Assembly (NCBI RefSeq): GCF_000332355.1
Contig: NZ_KB235958.1
Location: forward strand, 3,799,721-3,863,720
Reading direction: 5' to 3'
Length of the DNA: 64,000 nt
Source of the DNA: Baaleninema simplex PCC 7105
Lineage (GTDB): Bacteria > Cyanobacteriota > Cyanobacteriia > Cyanobacteriales > Geitlerinemataceae
In this document: positions 54,973 to 63,934 of the stretch, piece after piece
Numbering within the stretch: the stretch's first letter is position 1
Layout: each line of letters begins with the position of its first letter
Notes under the pieces: model-generated
What the model saw: only the letters and a program-made list of their open reading frames with translations
Told to the model about the DNA's origin: nothing
The model's database searches: none
Position numbers and translations under genes: made by a program

Positions 54973-55298
54973 TAACTTCTCTCTAAAACGATAGACAACC
55001 TGTCGATACTATTGTATCTTAACTGAAGTTTCATTGAAATAAAATTCTTAATTTCGTATCAACTTATTTTGCAAACTTAGATCGGATCGCCAACGGCAAA
55101 TCCTCCAACATCCCTCGACGATTGAAACTCCATCTTTACCTGGGGGCGATAGAATCGGGAGAGGCGATCTCAGAGGTTTCGAGAGTCGGGGGACTCTCGA
55201 GGTCGGTGCTGAGATGCAAATCGGCTTGAAATCTTTCCCCAAACTCCCAACAAACCGGTAGTGGAGAGTGAGGAACCGATAAAAATTAGGAGAGGTCG
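54973..55298. other. 326-bp divergent promoter region (cyAbrB / Rrf2)
   Basis: AT-rich near cyAbrB (up to about 55080), suitable for its promoter, then mixed. A partial inverted repeat GAGAGTCGGGGGACTCTC lies at 55183-55200 (GAGAGTC-GGGG-GACTCTC), about 100 bases ahead of the Rrf2 start, and could be an operator. No gene. Confidence 0.5.
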
Positions 55299-55742
55299 AT
55301 GAAGTTAACCACCCGAGGCCACTATAGCGTCAAAGCTCTCTTAGATTTATGTGCCAACGCCCGCGATCGCCCGACTTCTGTTAAAGCGATCGCCGAACGG
55401 CAAGGTTTACCTGCGCCTTATTTAGAAAAGCTATCCATTGCCTTACGTCAAGCGGGATTAGTCACATCTGTACGGGGCGCGCAAGGAGGATATCAACTGG
55501 CTCGAAGCCCCGATCGAATTTCCCTCGGACAAATTCTCGAAGCGGTCGGTGAAACGCTCGATCCCTTACCTCATCATACTCCTGACGCGGAGAGGGCTGA
55601 AGATTGGGTCACGTTCGTCTTGTGGAACCAACTGCACCGAAAGCTTAAAGAAGCACTTTACAGTATCTCTTTAGAAGATCTCTACCACGACGCTCGCAGT
55701 TGGCAAGCGGCGCAGGGAGAACAGACGAGTTTTGTCGTTTAG
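55299..55742 (+). CDS. Rrf2 family transcriptional regulator
   Basis: 147 residues. Rrf2 winged helix: [60 protein letters not shown] and [14 protein letters not shown]. The three-cysteine Fe-S binding loop of IscR is missing; the C-terminal part has no cysteine and the only one is in LDLCAN. It may therefore sense something else or bind a cluster atypically. SD-like AGGAGAGG precedes the ATG by a few bases. pyrR starts 29 bases after its stop. Confidence 0.9.
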   Translation: MKLTTRGHYSVKALLDLCANARDRPTSVKAIAERQGLPAPYLEKLSIALRQAGLVTSVRGAQGGYQLARSPDRISLGQILEAVGETLDPLPHHTPDAERAEDWVTFVLWNQLHRKLKEALYSISLEDLYHDARSWQAAQGEQTSFVV

Positions 55743-55770
55743 CCGATGTCGATTACTGGCCAGTCGTGTT

Positions 55771-56325
55771 ATGAAAATTGTGGAAATTCTTTCTGAGGAA
55801 GAAATCCGTCGAACCCTGACCCGCATTGCATCTCAAGTCATCGAAAAGTCAGGACAGCCCGATCGATTAGTCCTGTTGGGGATTCATACTCGAGGTGTCC
55901 CCCTAGCCCAAATGTTAGCCAGCCAAATCGAAGCGCTGGAAAACGTTTCAGTTCCTGTCGGCGCTCTCGATATTACCTTTTACCGAGACGACCTCGATCG
56001 CATTGGCGTGCGAACGCCAGAAAAAACGGATATTCCGTTCGATCTAACGGATAAAATCGTCATCTTAGTCGATGATGTCATTTACACCGGTCGCACGATT
56101 CGCGCCGCCCTCAACGCCGTTCAAGAATACGGTCGTCCCGAGGCGATCGCGCTGGCGGTTTTAGTCGATCGCGGACACCGACAGCTACCGATCCATCCCG
56201 ATTTTACGGGAAAAGTTTTACCGACGGCGAAAGAGGAACAAGTTAAAGTCTACCTGAAAAATTGGGACGGTCGCGACACCGTCGAACTCCTCAAGCCGCT
56301 CGACGAAGAGGACGTCGTCACCTAA
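55771..56325 (+). CDS. pyrR: PyrR bifunctional pyrimidine regulator / uracil phosphoribosyltransferase
   Basis: 184 residues from the ATG at 55771 ([20 protein letters not shown]), usual PyrR length. The PRPP loop [15 protein letters not shown] lies at 97-111, preceded by [13 protein letters not shown], the PyrR-specific arm. In Bacillus PyrR attenuates pyr operons by binding mRNA with UMP; in cyanobacteria it may act mainly as UPRTase. The frame opens earlier at 55732 but that would overlap the Rrf2 stop. Probably co-transcribed with the Rrf2 gene. Confidence 0.93.
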   Translation: MKIVEILSEEEIRRTLTRIASQVIEKSGQPDRLVLLGIHTRGVPLAQMLASQIEALENVSVPVGALDITFYRDDLDRIGVRTPEKTDIPFDLTDKIVILVDDVIYTGRTIRAALNAVQEYGRPEAIALAVLVDRGHRQLPIHPDFTGKVLPTAKEEQVKVYLKNWDGRDTVELLKPLDEEDVVT

Positions 56326-56693
56326 AGCGTTGGTCTGCGCGATCGATTCGTCCCTCCGTTACGAACTGCGGCGAATCCGGGCGCGCTCCGAGCTACATTT
56401 TCGGACGTTTTTAAACGATATACCGGCATTTCTTCTGACGGTTCGTTGTCATTCTACAGGAGTCTTCTCGTGCGTCTTGTCCAATCCGTTATCGAAAGTC
56501 GGAATCGAACGTTCGCTATCCCGCGTGTTGACGACGCCTTCTAGATAGTTGAAGTCCGGCGCGATCGGTGTCGGTCGTGCTGACTTCAACTGTATTGTGG
56601 TACTGGCGTTTCTCTCGTCCCCAATGTTTGATACAGTGAGGAGCGGTTTTCCCAAGAGTCTTAATTCCTTACCCGACTGGGTAAAATTGTTGA
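56326..56693. other. 368-bp gap between pyrR and lspA
   Basis: No supported gene, RNA gene or terminator recognised. Open frames here are poor. Confidence 0.5.
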
Positions 56694-57170
56694 ATGTCCA
56701 AGCGACGATATAAAAACGCTTTGTTTTGGATCGCGGCGGTGGTGAGTACGATCGCCGATCGACTCGCGAAAATTTGGGTCGTCCAAACCTTCGAGCTGTT
56801 TCAATCGATTCCCATCGTTCCCGGCGTTTTCCACTTTACTTACGTCACCAACACAGGGGCGGCGTTCAGCTTGTTTTCGGGGAGCGAATGGTTGAAGTGG
56901 CTGTCGCTGTTGGTGAGCTTGGGGCTGATCGCCCTGGCTCTGTGGGGACCTCGTATTAATTTTTGGGAGCAGTTCGGGTACGGATGTATTCTCGGCGGTG
57001 CGGTGGGAAACGGGATCGATCGCTTCGTTCGGGGAGAAGTCATCGATTTTCTCGATTTTCGCTGGATTGACTTTCCCGTGTTCAACTTAGCCGACGTTTC
57101 GATTAACATCGGGATGTTTTGCTTGATTCTCGTGGCACTGCGATCGCCGAGCGATCGCGAGAGTCGCTAA
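56694..57170 (+). CDS. lspA: Lipoprotein signal peptidase (signal peptidase II)
   Basis: 158 residues with four membrane helices. The family's two catalytic aspartates sit in GNGIDRFVRGEVIDFLDF and FNLADVSINIG. Other landmarks are the opening ALFWIAAVVSTIADRLAKIWVV and FHFTYVTNTGAAFSLFSG. It cleaves prolipoprotein signal peptides after lipidation in the plasma membrane. ATG at 56694. Convergent with the RpaB-like gene across 75 bases. Confidence 0.94.
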   Translation: MSKRRYKNALFWIAAVVSTIADRLAKIWVVQTFELFQSIPIVPGVFHFTYVTNTGAAFSLFSGSEWLKWLSLLVSLGLIALALWGPRINFWEQFGYGCILGGAVGNGIDRFVRGEVIDFLDFRWIDFPVFNLADVSINIGMFCLILVALRSPSDRESR

Positions 57171-57245
57171 TGTGATGATGGGATGACCTGATGATGGAAC
57201 GATATCGATTTCTCTCCTCGTCACCTCATCTCTAATGCAGTCGCG

Positions 57246-57983
57246 TTAAAACGAAATGGGTTCGCGATACTGCGTCAACCGTTGCGCGACGTAACCAAAG
57301 CCACGAATCGTCAAAATGAGTTCTGGATTTTTCGGATCGTCTTCAATTTTGGCTCGCAATCGCGCCACATAAACGTCGATCGCTCGTAAGTCCGATTGGC
57401 GATTTGGCGGATACCCCCACAACTTTTCTAAAATCTCGGCGCGAGAGACGGGTTCTCCAGCACGCTCGAACAGCAGCTCGAGAAGTTTGAATTCAGTATA
57501 GGTCAGCCAAACGCGTTGACTGTTTTTGTAAACCTGTTGGCGATTGGTGTCGATCCGCAAAGAACCGATTTCGAGGGTACCTGGGGGAGTCTCGCGGGCG
57601 GGAGACACATCTCGCAACCGCCGTAGGATCGTTGCGATACGGGCTTCGAGTTCTCTGGGACTGAAGGGTTTGACCAGGTAATCGTCAGCTCCGGCTTCGA
57701 GTCCGGCGATTCGGTCTTTGATTTGCGAGAGAGCCGAAAGCATGATGATGGGAACTTGCGATCGCTCCCGTAGTTGTTGACAGACCTGACAACCATCGAG
57801 TTCGGGGAGCATCACGTCTAACACGATGAGATCGGGTCGTTCGTCCTCAAAGCACTCGAGCGCCGAGCGACCGTCGCCGACCGTCGCCACGTCGTAACCT
57901 GCCATCGACAAGCGCACTTGGAGCATTTGACGGATCGCAGCATCGTCATCGACAACTAAGATTTTATCTTTGTTTCGTTTCAA
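57246..57983 (-). CDS. OmpR-family response regulator, RpaB/Ycf27-like, TTG start
   Basis: 245 residues if started at the TTG at 57983, which is preceded by AAGGAG with 7 bases spacing. A further 30 codons are open up to an ATG at 58073 but read as non-family sequence. Receiver domain 7-120 with acidic pair Asp12/Asp13, phospho-acceptor Asp56 (LIVLDVMLPELDG) and Lys105 (DDYLVKPFSP). Winged helix: LTYTEFKLLELLFERAGEPVSR and DVYVARLRAKIEDDPKNPEL, ending TIRGFGYV. The closest known type is RpaB, which regulates high-light genes through HLR1 sites; its receiver linker differs, so it may be a paralogue. An HLR1-like box lies upstream. Confidence 0.88.
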   Translation of the reverse strand: MKRNKDKILVVDDDAAIRQMLQVRLSMAGYDVATVGDGRSALECFEDERPDLIVLDVMLPELDGCQVCQQLRERSQVPIIMLSALSQIKDRIAGLEAGADDYLVKPFSPRELEARIATILRRLRDVSPARETPPGTLEIGSLRIDTNRQQVYKNSQRVWLTYTEFKLLELLFERAGEPVSRAEILEKLWGYPPNRQSDLRAIDVYVARLRAKIEDDPKNPELILTIRGFGYVAQRLTQYREPISF

Positions 57984-58104
57984 AACTTCACTCCTTCCGT
58001 TCTTGAAACACTGCCGGCGATCGCTGCCCTCGACAAAGCGAACGCTGGAATTCCCGTGCAGATGAGTCAACATTGGGTTCGGATTTTGATAACATTTTTT
58101 TCAA

Positions 58105-58122
58105 AATGTTATATTATGTAAA
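58105..58122 (-). promoter_or_regulatory. HLR1-like box upstream of the RpaB-like gene
   Basis: On the minus strand TTTACATA-AT-ATAACATT (58122 to 58105) fits the HLR1 pattern of two TTTACAWW-type octamers separated by 2 bases, with 2 mismatches in the second half. It overlaps an inverted repeat ATAACATTTT/AAAATGTTAT (58089-58112). It lies 122 bases before the TTG start. Suggestive of autoregulation but not proven. Confidence 0.4.
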
Positions 58123-58214
58123 GTTGTTCGGTCAAGTCTCGTTCCGACCGTATCCTTCAAAATCCTTACAGGGTAATGCTTTAAATTATATCTGAGTTTG
58201 ATTTTCGCGTTTTT

Positions 58215-58242
58215 AAACCTGAGAGCAATTGCTCTCAGGTTT
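58215..58242. repeat. 28-bp perfect palindrome
   Basis: AAACCTGAGAGCAA followed by its exact complement TTGCTCTCAGGTTT. It lies between the RpaB-like promoter region and the strong promoter at 58276. No T-run follows, so it could be an operator for a dimeric regulator rather than a terminator. Confidence 0.75.
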
Positions 58243-58275
58243 CGTTACAAATGAAAATCAACAACGTTTTTTAAC

Positions 58276-58304
58276 TTGACAAAAAGCAATTAATGATATA
58301 TATA
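58276..58304 (+). promoter_or_regulatory. Strong sigma-70-type promoter
   Basis: TTGACA at 58276-58281, spacer of exactly 17 bases, then TATATA at 58299-58304, followed by a likely start site near 58311. The -35 box is perfect and the -10 box fits 5 of 6 bases of TATAAT, with optimal spacing. It is the strongest promoter-like sequence noticed in the window. Confidence 0.75.
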
Positions 58305-58310
58305 CTCTGT

Positions 58311-58530
58311 CCGTTGCAAGCTCGTTAAGGTCTCATCGTAGAATCGATCTTCTCAGTGCTAGAATGGCGACAGCCTTCAGGTTGAAAATCCGCCGATATC
58401 GTTCTCCAAACAGGAGAAACGGTTGTAATAGGAAAATAAAAAGGGGCTGAAAATAGCGAAAATCCTTTAAATCGCGAGTTCGCTCGAACTCTGCCAAACG
58501 CAAGTTCGGGCAACCTGATTTATGGCAACA
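58311..58530 (+). ncRNA. Candidate untranslated RNA or long 5' leader
   Basis: Downstream of the 58276 promoter, about 450 bases lack a good open frame before the small RHH gene at 58767. Local hairpins are visible: TTCTCC-AAACA-GGAGAA (about 58402-58418) and GAGTTCG-CT-CGAACTC (about 58482-58497). No match to tmRNA, 6S or RNase P RNA was recognised. The 3' end is a guess, and it may equally be the leader of the downstream gene. Confidence 0.35.
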
Positions 58531-58766
58531 GTGGTGTCAACCCAGGCCCACACTGTCCTCAAAAAGACCAAAAAACGACGAGCGCGAACTCTCGGGTCTC
58601 GATCCTCCGATCGCCCAAGAGTTATCACTCGGTGATCGCGTCCGGCCTCGCTCGAGGTGAGTTGACGGGAGCGCCGCGCGCCGACCGACTCCCCCGAAAT
58701 TATCGAGGGGAACCTTCAAATCAAGACTGTTCATGTCTCCTTCGTGGCGGTGAGCTAGATAATCCG

Positions 58767-58988
58767 ATGCCAAATCCATTTCTGGGCGTGAGAATTCCGC
58801 CAGACATCCACGAAGCGATTCTCGCGCGAATGCAGGAAACGGGAGAATCCAAATCCGATATCGTCATTCAGTCGCTGCGAGCTTACCTGGGCTTGCCATC
58901 GTCCCACGATCGCCTGACTCAGGTTGAGGAGCGACTCGCCATCCTCGAACAGAAATTTCTCGAGCGGGAGTCGATCGAGGATCGATAG
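58767..58988 (+). CDS. Small ribbon-helix-helix-like protein with coiled coil
   Basis: 73 residues. FLGVRIPPDIHEAILARMQETGESKSDIVIQSLRAYLG fits a CopG/Arc-type ribbon-helix-helix DNA-binding fold (beta strand, helix, G-E-S turn, helix). It is followed by a short coiled coil (RLTQVEERLAILEQKFLERE). Probably an autonomous regulator. It follows the strong promoter and long leader at 58276. No toxin gene is adjacent, so a toxin-antitoxin role is not supported. Confidence 0.7.
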   Translation: MPNPFLGVRIPPDIHEAILARMQETGESKSDIVIQSLRAYLGLPSSHDRLTQVEERLAILEQKFLERESIEDR

Positions 58989-59129
58989 CGCTATCGTTCG
59001 ACGAGCGAGAGAAGGGCGATCGGCCATAAGATAAGGTCACGCAGAAGACCGCAATAAAATTCAGGAACGGCGATCGATCGCCGAGTAGCTTATAGCGCAC
59101 GTCCGTCCATTTTCACGTCTAGCACGATC

Positions 59130-61430
59130 GTGACTTCTCCCAAACCTCCTCGCGATCCCCAAGCGCGTTCTCCCCAGACCGAACCTCCACCGACGCAAGC
59201 CCCGAGAACGATCCTCTCAACGGTGACGCAAGTCGCACGACACCTTCAGGCGAAGGTGAACTTCGGGCAACTGGTCCTGAAGCCGAACGCTCGCGTCCCC
59301 GAGCTGTGGGTTCGAGACGCTCGAGTCCCTAAAGCCCAAGTGTACCCGTTGCTCGGCGATCGCTACCTACTCGGGCGGTCTTCTCAATGCGACATCGTCG
59401 TTCCGACTCCCCTCGTCAGCAAAACGCACGTATCTCTAACGCGCGATCGCCAAAACCGCCGCGATCGCTTCGTCCTGCGGGACGAAAACTCGACCAACGG
59501 CGTCTACATCCGCAAGCGACGAATTCGCAAACTGCCCCTCAAACACGGCGATATTCTCAGCCTCGGTCCTCCAGACTTAATCGATGCGGTACAGATTCAA
59601 TTTCACAACCCGCCCCCCTGGTACGCCCGCGCTTTTCGCTGGAGTGCCTACAGTTTTACAGGAATCTGTGCCCTCGGCGCGATGTGGGTTCTCGCCGAAT
59701 GGCAGAAATTCGCCGTGCGTCCCCTCCCTCGCTCCGTGACCGGCCCCGTCGTCGTCTACTCCCGCGACGGCGAGCAGCCCTTACGGGAACCCTACAGCAC
59801 CAGCCACGCCGAAAATCCCACGCTCGCCGATTTCGGCCCCTACCTCCCCGACGCCGTCATCGCTTCCGAAGACAGCCGTTTCTACTGGCATTTGGGCATC
59901 GATCCCATCGGCGTCGCCCGAGCGGCCGTTACCAACCTGCGAGGGGGCGAAATTCGCGAAGGGGCCAGCACCCTCACCCAACAACTCGCTCGCAACCTCT
60001 ATCGCGACTACGTGGGAACTGCCGATTCTGCCGGCCGCAAACTGCGAGAAGCCGTCGTTGCCCTCAAGCTCGAAACCTTCTACAGCAAAGACAAACTGCT
60101 GTTAACCTATCTCAACCAAGTCTTTCTCGGCATCGACTTGTACGGGTTCGAGGACGCCGCTCAGTTCTACTTCGGCAAATCTGCCGACGCCCTTACCCTC
60201 TCCGAAGCGGCCACCCTAGCGGGAATCCTACCCGCTCCGAACCGCTTCAACCCCATCCAAAACTACGATCTCGCCGTTCAGTACCGCGATCGCGTCATCG
60301 CTCGGATGCGAGCCTTGGGGACGATCTCCCAAGAAGAAGCCGATCGCGCTCGGCGATCGCGCATCGAGATCGACCCCAGAGCGCGGGAAATTCTCGAAAG
60401 TACCGTCGCCCCTTACTTCTACGATTACGTTTTCGTAGAACTCGAACGGTTGCTCGGTGAAGAACTGGCTCGCGAGGGCAACTTTATCGTCGAAACGGGA
60501 CTCGATCCCCAAATGCAAGCCCAAGCTGAAAACAGCCTGCAACAGTACGTCCGCACTGAAGGCGCTCAACTGGGGTTTTCTACCGGGGCGTTAGTTTCCC
60601 TAGACTTCCGCAACGGCGAGATTATCGCCATGACGGGAGGGGTCAGCTATCGAGACAGCCAGTTCAACCGCGCGACTCAAGCTCAACGACAACCCGGTTC
60701 GACCTTTAAAGTCTTCGCTTACGTCGAAGCCCTCGAACGGGGAATTTCGCCCGGCACGCAGTTTTCTTGCGCTCCCTTGACTTGGCAGGGTCGGGGATAC
60801 AGCGGGTGCGAGCGCAGTAGCGGCAGTATCGATATGTATCGCGCCTTGGCGCAGTCAGAAAACGCCGTAGCGTTGCGCGTGGCTCGGGAAGTGGGACTCG
60901 AGGCCGTCGTCGATCGGGCGCAGGTCATGGGTATCGAGTCGGAACTCAATCCGGTTCCGGGGTTGGTATTGGGACAAAGCGAGGTGAACTTGCTGGAGAT
61001 GACCGGGGCTTACGGAATTTTGGCCAACGAGGGACAGTGGAACCAAGCTCACGCCATCCGTCGGATTCTCGATAGCAGCGATTGCAGCGATCGCGACGAC
61101 TTCCGCACCTGTCGCACCATTTACGATTACGCTGAAGACGAACCGATCGGGCGTCAGGCGATTTCCTCGGAGGTAGCGGCATTGATGACAAATATGTTGC
61201 GCGGCGTTATCGAAAACGGCACTGGGGCGAACGCCTATTTAGGGCTGGGAGAAGCGGGAAAAACAGGAACGACCGATTACAGCGTAGATTTGTGGTTTAT
61301 CGGTTACGTTCCCGAACGGGCGATCGTGACGGGGGTTTGGTTGGGCAACGACGACAACAGCCGAACTTATGGCAGCAGCGGCAATGCAGCCCAGTTGTGG
61401 CGCAATTATATGCGTCGGGTTTTGGATTAG
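59130..61430 (+). CDS. Class A penicillin-binding protein with N-terminal FHA domain
   Basis: 766 residues from a GTG at 59130. A Pro-rich start is followed by an FHA domain (about 68-160: LLGRSSQCDIVV, VSKTHVSL, DENSTNGVYIRKRRI), a membrane helix at about 173-190, a GT51 glycosyltransferase with catalytic Glu247 in VIASEDSRFYWHLG, then a transpeptidase with STFK (Ser524, Lys527), SEN (576-578) and KTGT (711-714). All catalytic motifs are intact. The FHA domain sits on the cytoplasmic side and would bind phosphothreonine proteins, linking wall synthesis to Ser/Thr kinase signalling. Confidence 0.94.
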   Translation: MTSPKPPRDPQARSPQTEPPPTQAPRTILSTVTQVARHLQAKVNFGQLVLKPNARVPELWVRDARVPKAQVYPLLGDRYLLGRSSQCDIVVPTPLVSKTHVSLTRDRQNRRDRFVLRDENSTNGVYIRKRRIRKLPLKHGDILSLGPPDLIDAVQIQFHNPPPWYARAFRWSAYSFTGICALGAMWVLAEWQKFAVRPLPRSVTGPVVVYSRDGEQPLREPYSTSHAENPTLADFGPYLPDAVIASEDSRFYWHLGIDPIGVARAAVTNLRGGEIREGASTLTQQLARNLYRDYVGTADSAGRKLREAVVALKLETFYSKDKLLLTYLNQVFLGIDLYGFEDAAQFYFGKSADALTLSEAATLAGILPAPNRFNPIQNYDLAVQYRDRVIARMRALGTISQEEADRARRSRIEIDPRAREILESTVAPYFYDYVFVELERLLGEELAREGNFIVETGLDPQMQAQAENSLQQYVRTEGAQLGFSTGALVSLDFRNGEIIAMTGGVSYRDSQFNRATQAQRQPGSTFKVFAYVEALERGISPGTQFSCAPLTWQGRGYSGCERSSGSIDMYRALAQSENAVALRVAREVGLEAVVDRAQVMGIESELNPVPGLVLGQSEVNLLEMTGAYGILANEGQWNQAHAIRRILDSSDCSDRDDFRTCRTIYDYAEDEPIGRQAISSEVAALMTNMLRGVIENGTGANAYLGLGEAGKTGTTDYSVDLWFIGYVPERAIVTGVWLGNDDNSRTYGSSGNAAQLWRNYMRRVLD

Positions 61431-61535
61431 CTCGCAGTAGCGATCGCGTGGGGGTTTCTGTCGTCGCAGCCCGATCGCATCCCGTTCGATGTCAAAATAG
61501 GTCAAGTTAATTTGTAAGTTGTCAACGAAAACCCT

Positions 61536-62285
61536 ATGACCTTGCTTGCAACGCTACAGCGAGCCTTCGATCGCGGACAAGCCCTCAAAATCATCAGCGG
61601 ACTGACGAACTTCGACGCCGATCGCGTCGCCCGCACGGTGAAAGCTGCCCATCTCGGCGGTGCTACCTTTGTCGATATCGCCGCCGACGCGGATTTGGTG
61701 CGCTCGGCCAAATCCATTACCGACCTTCCGGTGTGTGTTTCGGCGGTAGAACCGGAAAAATTCGTTCCCGCTGTCGAGGCTGGCGCCGACCTCCTCGAAA
61801 TCGGAAATTACGATGCTTTTTACGCTTTAGGACGCCGCTTTGAAGCGCCCGAAGTCCTACAGCTAACCCGCGAAACTCGGGCATTGTTCCCCGAAATTAC
61901 CCTGTCGGTGACGGTTCCTCATATTTTGGCGCTCGACGAACAGGTGCGTTTGGCCGAAGCCTTAGTCGAAGCCGGTGCTGACATTATCCAAACCGAAGGC
62001 GGCACCAGCAGCCAACCCGTTCACGCCGGAACGCTCGGACTGATCGAAAAAGCTGCGCCGACGTTGGCCGCGGCGGCTGAAATTTCTCGCGCCGTATCGG
62101 TTCCCGTGTTGTGCGCCTCTGGGCTTTCTAGCGTGACGGCACCGATGGCCGTGGCGGCCGGTGCGGCTGGAATCGGCGTCGGTTCGGCAGTCAACCGTCT
62201 CGAAAGCGATCTCGAAGCGATCGCCGCCGTTCGCGCGTTGAGCGAAGCCTTGGCGTCGGTCAGCCGCGATCGCCTGTCGGTCTAA
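61536..62285 (+). CDS. ycf23: Ycf23/DUF561 protein
   Basis: 249 residues. A TIM-barrel-like protein: LKIISGLTNFDADRVARTVKAAHLGGATFVDIAAD, PVCVSAVEPEKFVPAVEAGADLLEIGN and GADIIQTEGGTS with a phosphate-loop-like ending (AAGAAGIGVGSAVN). It matches Ycf23, a protein encoded in red-algal and other plastid genomes and in cyanobacteria. Function is unknown; transcription or nitrogen-linked roles have been suggested. Same strand as the PBP gene upstream, 105 bases apart. Confidence 0.9.
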   Translation: MTLLATLQRAFDRGQALKIISGLTNFDADRVARTVKAAHLGGATFVDIAADADLVRSAKSITDLPVCVSAVEPEKFVPAVEAGADLLEIGNYDAFYALGRRFEAPEVLQLTRETRALFPEITLSVTVPHILALDEQVRLAEALVEAGADIIQTEGGTSSQPVHAGTLGLIEKAAPTLAAAAEISRAVSVPVLCASGLSSVTAPMAVAAGAAGIGVGSAVNRLESDLEAIAAVRALSEALASVSRDRLSV

Positions 62286-62306
62286 ACGGTCAAGATTTCG
62301 AGATAG

Positions 62307-62341
62307 AAGAGACAGAAACGCGATCGTTCGGTTTCTCTTCT
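62307..62341 (+). terminator. Possible terminator hairpin after ycf23
   Basis: GAAGAGA-CA-GAAAC pairs with GTTTC-TCTTC around a GCGATCGTTCG loop. No long T-run follows (TTCAC), so termination is uncertain. Confidence 0.35.
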
Positions 62342-62352
62342 TCACGATCTGC

Positions 62353-62391
62353 GATCGACTGTCCCTCGATCGACTGTCCCTCGATCGATCC
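62353..62391. repeat. 17-bp direct repeats, CGATCGACTGTCCCT
   Basis: GATCGACTGTCCCTC occurs twice in tandem (62354 and 62370), followed by a third partial GATCGATCCC. The rest of the 62286-62680 gap holds an AT-rich region likely to carry the fba promoter. Confidence 0.6.
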
Positions 62392-62680
62392 CTTGTGGTG
62401 ACGTTATCTGCAACGTCCCTACGGGGATCGTTTCGTTGGATTGCAGTTTTTTATCAAAAAAATTTGGAATTTTAATCGAAGCCAGTCCTTTAACTGTTGC
62501 TGTGGGCTTGCGATCGACCCTTAGCAAGATTCCTTTAACCCAGGTCGGCCGGGATCGATATTTCGATCGAGATATTGTAATTATTCGCCAACGGATGAAA
62601 TTTATCTTAATATTGTTGTAATCAACTTGCTAGTTTGATAAACGCTAGCTCGGAAAGCGGAATTTAACAGGAGGAAGTTT

Positions 62681-63760
62681 ATGGCGTTAGTCCCCATGCG
62701 CCTGCTGCTCGACCACGCGGCAGAAAACGGTTACGGTATCCCGGCGTACAACGTCAACAATATGGAGCAGATCCTGGCGATCATGCAAGCGGCTGATGAA
62801 ACCAACAGCCCCGTGATCCTCCAGGCATCTCGCGGTGCGCGTAAGTACGCGGGTGAAAACTTCCTGCGTCACTTGGTGATGGCGGCAGTCGAAACCTATC
62901 CCCACATCCCCGTGGTGATGCACCAAGACCACGGCAACAGCCCCGCCACCTGCTACTCTGCCATCCGCAACGGTTTTACCAGCGTGATGATGGACGGCTC
63001 CCTCGAAGCTGACGCGAAAACCCCCGCTAGCTTCGAGTACAACGTCAACGTTACCAAAACCGTCGTTGATGTAGCTCACTCGATTGGCGTTAGCGTTGAA
63101 GGCGAGCTGGGCTGCCTCGGTTCTCTCGAAACCGGTAAAGGCGATAAAGAAGACGGTCACGGTGCAGAAGGCGTTCTCAGCCGCGAGCAACTGTTGACCG
63201 ATCCCGACGAAGCCGTGGAATTCGTCGAGCGCACTCAAGTTGACGCTCTGGCAGTTGCCATCGGTACCAGCCACGGTGCTTACAAGTTCACCCGCAAACC
63301 GACGGGTGAAATTTTAGCTATCAGCCGCATTGAAGAAATTCACAGCCGTCTGCCCAACACCCACTTGGTCATGCACGGTTCTTCCTCCGTGCCGCAAGAG
63401 TGGTTGGATATGATCAACCAATACGGCGGTCAAATTCCCGAAACCTACGGCGTGCCTCTCGAAGAAATTCAAAAAGGCATTAAGAGCGGCGTTCGCAAAG
63501 TCAACATCGACACCGACAACCGCTTGGCTATCACGGCGGCAATTCGCGAAGCGGCGGCGAAAGATCCTTCTAACTTCGATCCTCGCCACTTCATGAAACC
63601 CTCTATCAAGTACATGAAACAAGTGTGCGCGAAGCGTTACGATGCGTTCGGCACGGCTGGCAACGCCACGAAGATCGAGCAAATTCCGCTGGATGAATTT
63701 GCGGCGAAATATGCCAGCGGCGAACTGGCTGCGAAAACCAAGTCTGCGGTTTCCGCCTAG
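62681..63760 (+). CDS. fba: Fructose-bisphosphate aldolase, class II
   Basis: 359 residues, typical for the Calvin-cycle class IIB enzyme of cyanobacteria. Zn ligands and substrate residues: [51 protein letters not shown] and [13 protein letters not shown]. It makes FBP and SBP in carbon fixation and glycolysis. An AGGAGGAAG ribosome site lies 7 bases before the ATG. Followed by a strong terminator at 63810. Codon use is highly optimised, as expected for an abundant protein. Confidence 0.97.
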   Translation: MALVPMRLLLDHAAENGYGIPAYNVNNMEQILAIMQAADETNSPVILQASRGARKYAGENFLRHLVMAAVETYPHIPVVMHQDHGNSPATCYSAIRNGFTSVMMDGSLEADAKTPASFEYNVNVTKTVVDVAHSIGVSVEGELGCLGSLETGKGDKEDGHGAEGVLSREQLLTDPDEAVEFVERTQVDALAVAIGTSHGAYKFTRKPTGEILAISRIEEIHSRLPNTHLVMHGSSSVPQEWLDMINQYGGQIPETYGVPLEEIQKGIKSGVRKVNIDTDNRLAITAAIREAAAKDPSNFDPRHFMKPSIKYMKQVCAKRYDAFGTAGNATKIEQIPLDEFAAKYASGELAAKTKSAVSA

Positions 63761-63809
63761 TTGACTGTTTAACTGGCGTCACGTCTGACGTTAACCGAAC
63801 AAGATTGTA

Positions 63810-63839
63810 GGGGTAGTGCCTTGGGAACTACCCCTTTTT
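63810..63839 (+). terminator. Intrinsic terminator of fba
   Basis: Perfect 8-bp stem GGGGTAGT / ACTACCCC with loop GCCTTGGGA, followed by five Ts. It lies 50 bases after the fba stop codon. Confidence 0.93.
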
Positions 63840-63902
63840 CAGCGAGCGGCGATCGGTGAGCCGCGAACGGTGTTTTAGACGGAATCCGAATTTCAACGCT
63901 TC

Positions 63903-63934
63903 GGCTCCGCTCGGACTCAACGCTGAGCGGAGTC
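63903..63934. repeat. Inverted repeat GGCTCCGCTC/GAGCGGAGTC
   Basis: Ten-base arms with one mismatch around a 12-base loop. GGCTCCGCTC-type hairpins are widespread dispersed repeats in cyanobacteria. No gene is seen from 63761 to the right edge. Confidence 0.6.

Noticed and set aside
58440-58470. tmRNA start (GGGGCTGA)
   Set aside because: The GGTTTCGAC element that follows in tmRNA is absent, as is a matching 3' acceptor end.
58767-58988. Antitoxin of a toxin-antitoxin pair
   Set aside because: RHH fold fits, but no toxin-like gene is adjacent; the next gene is a PBP 140 bases away.
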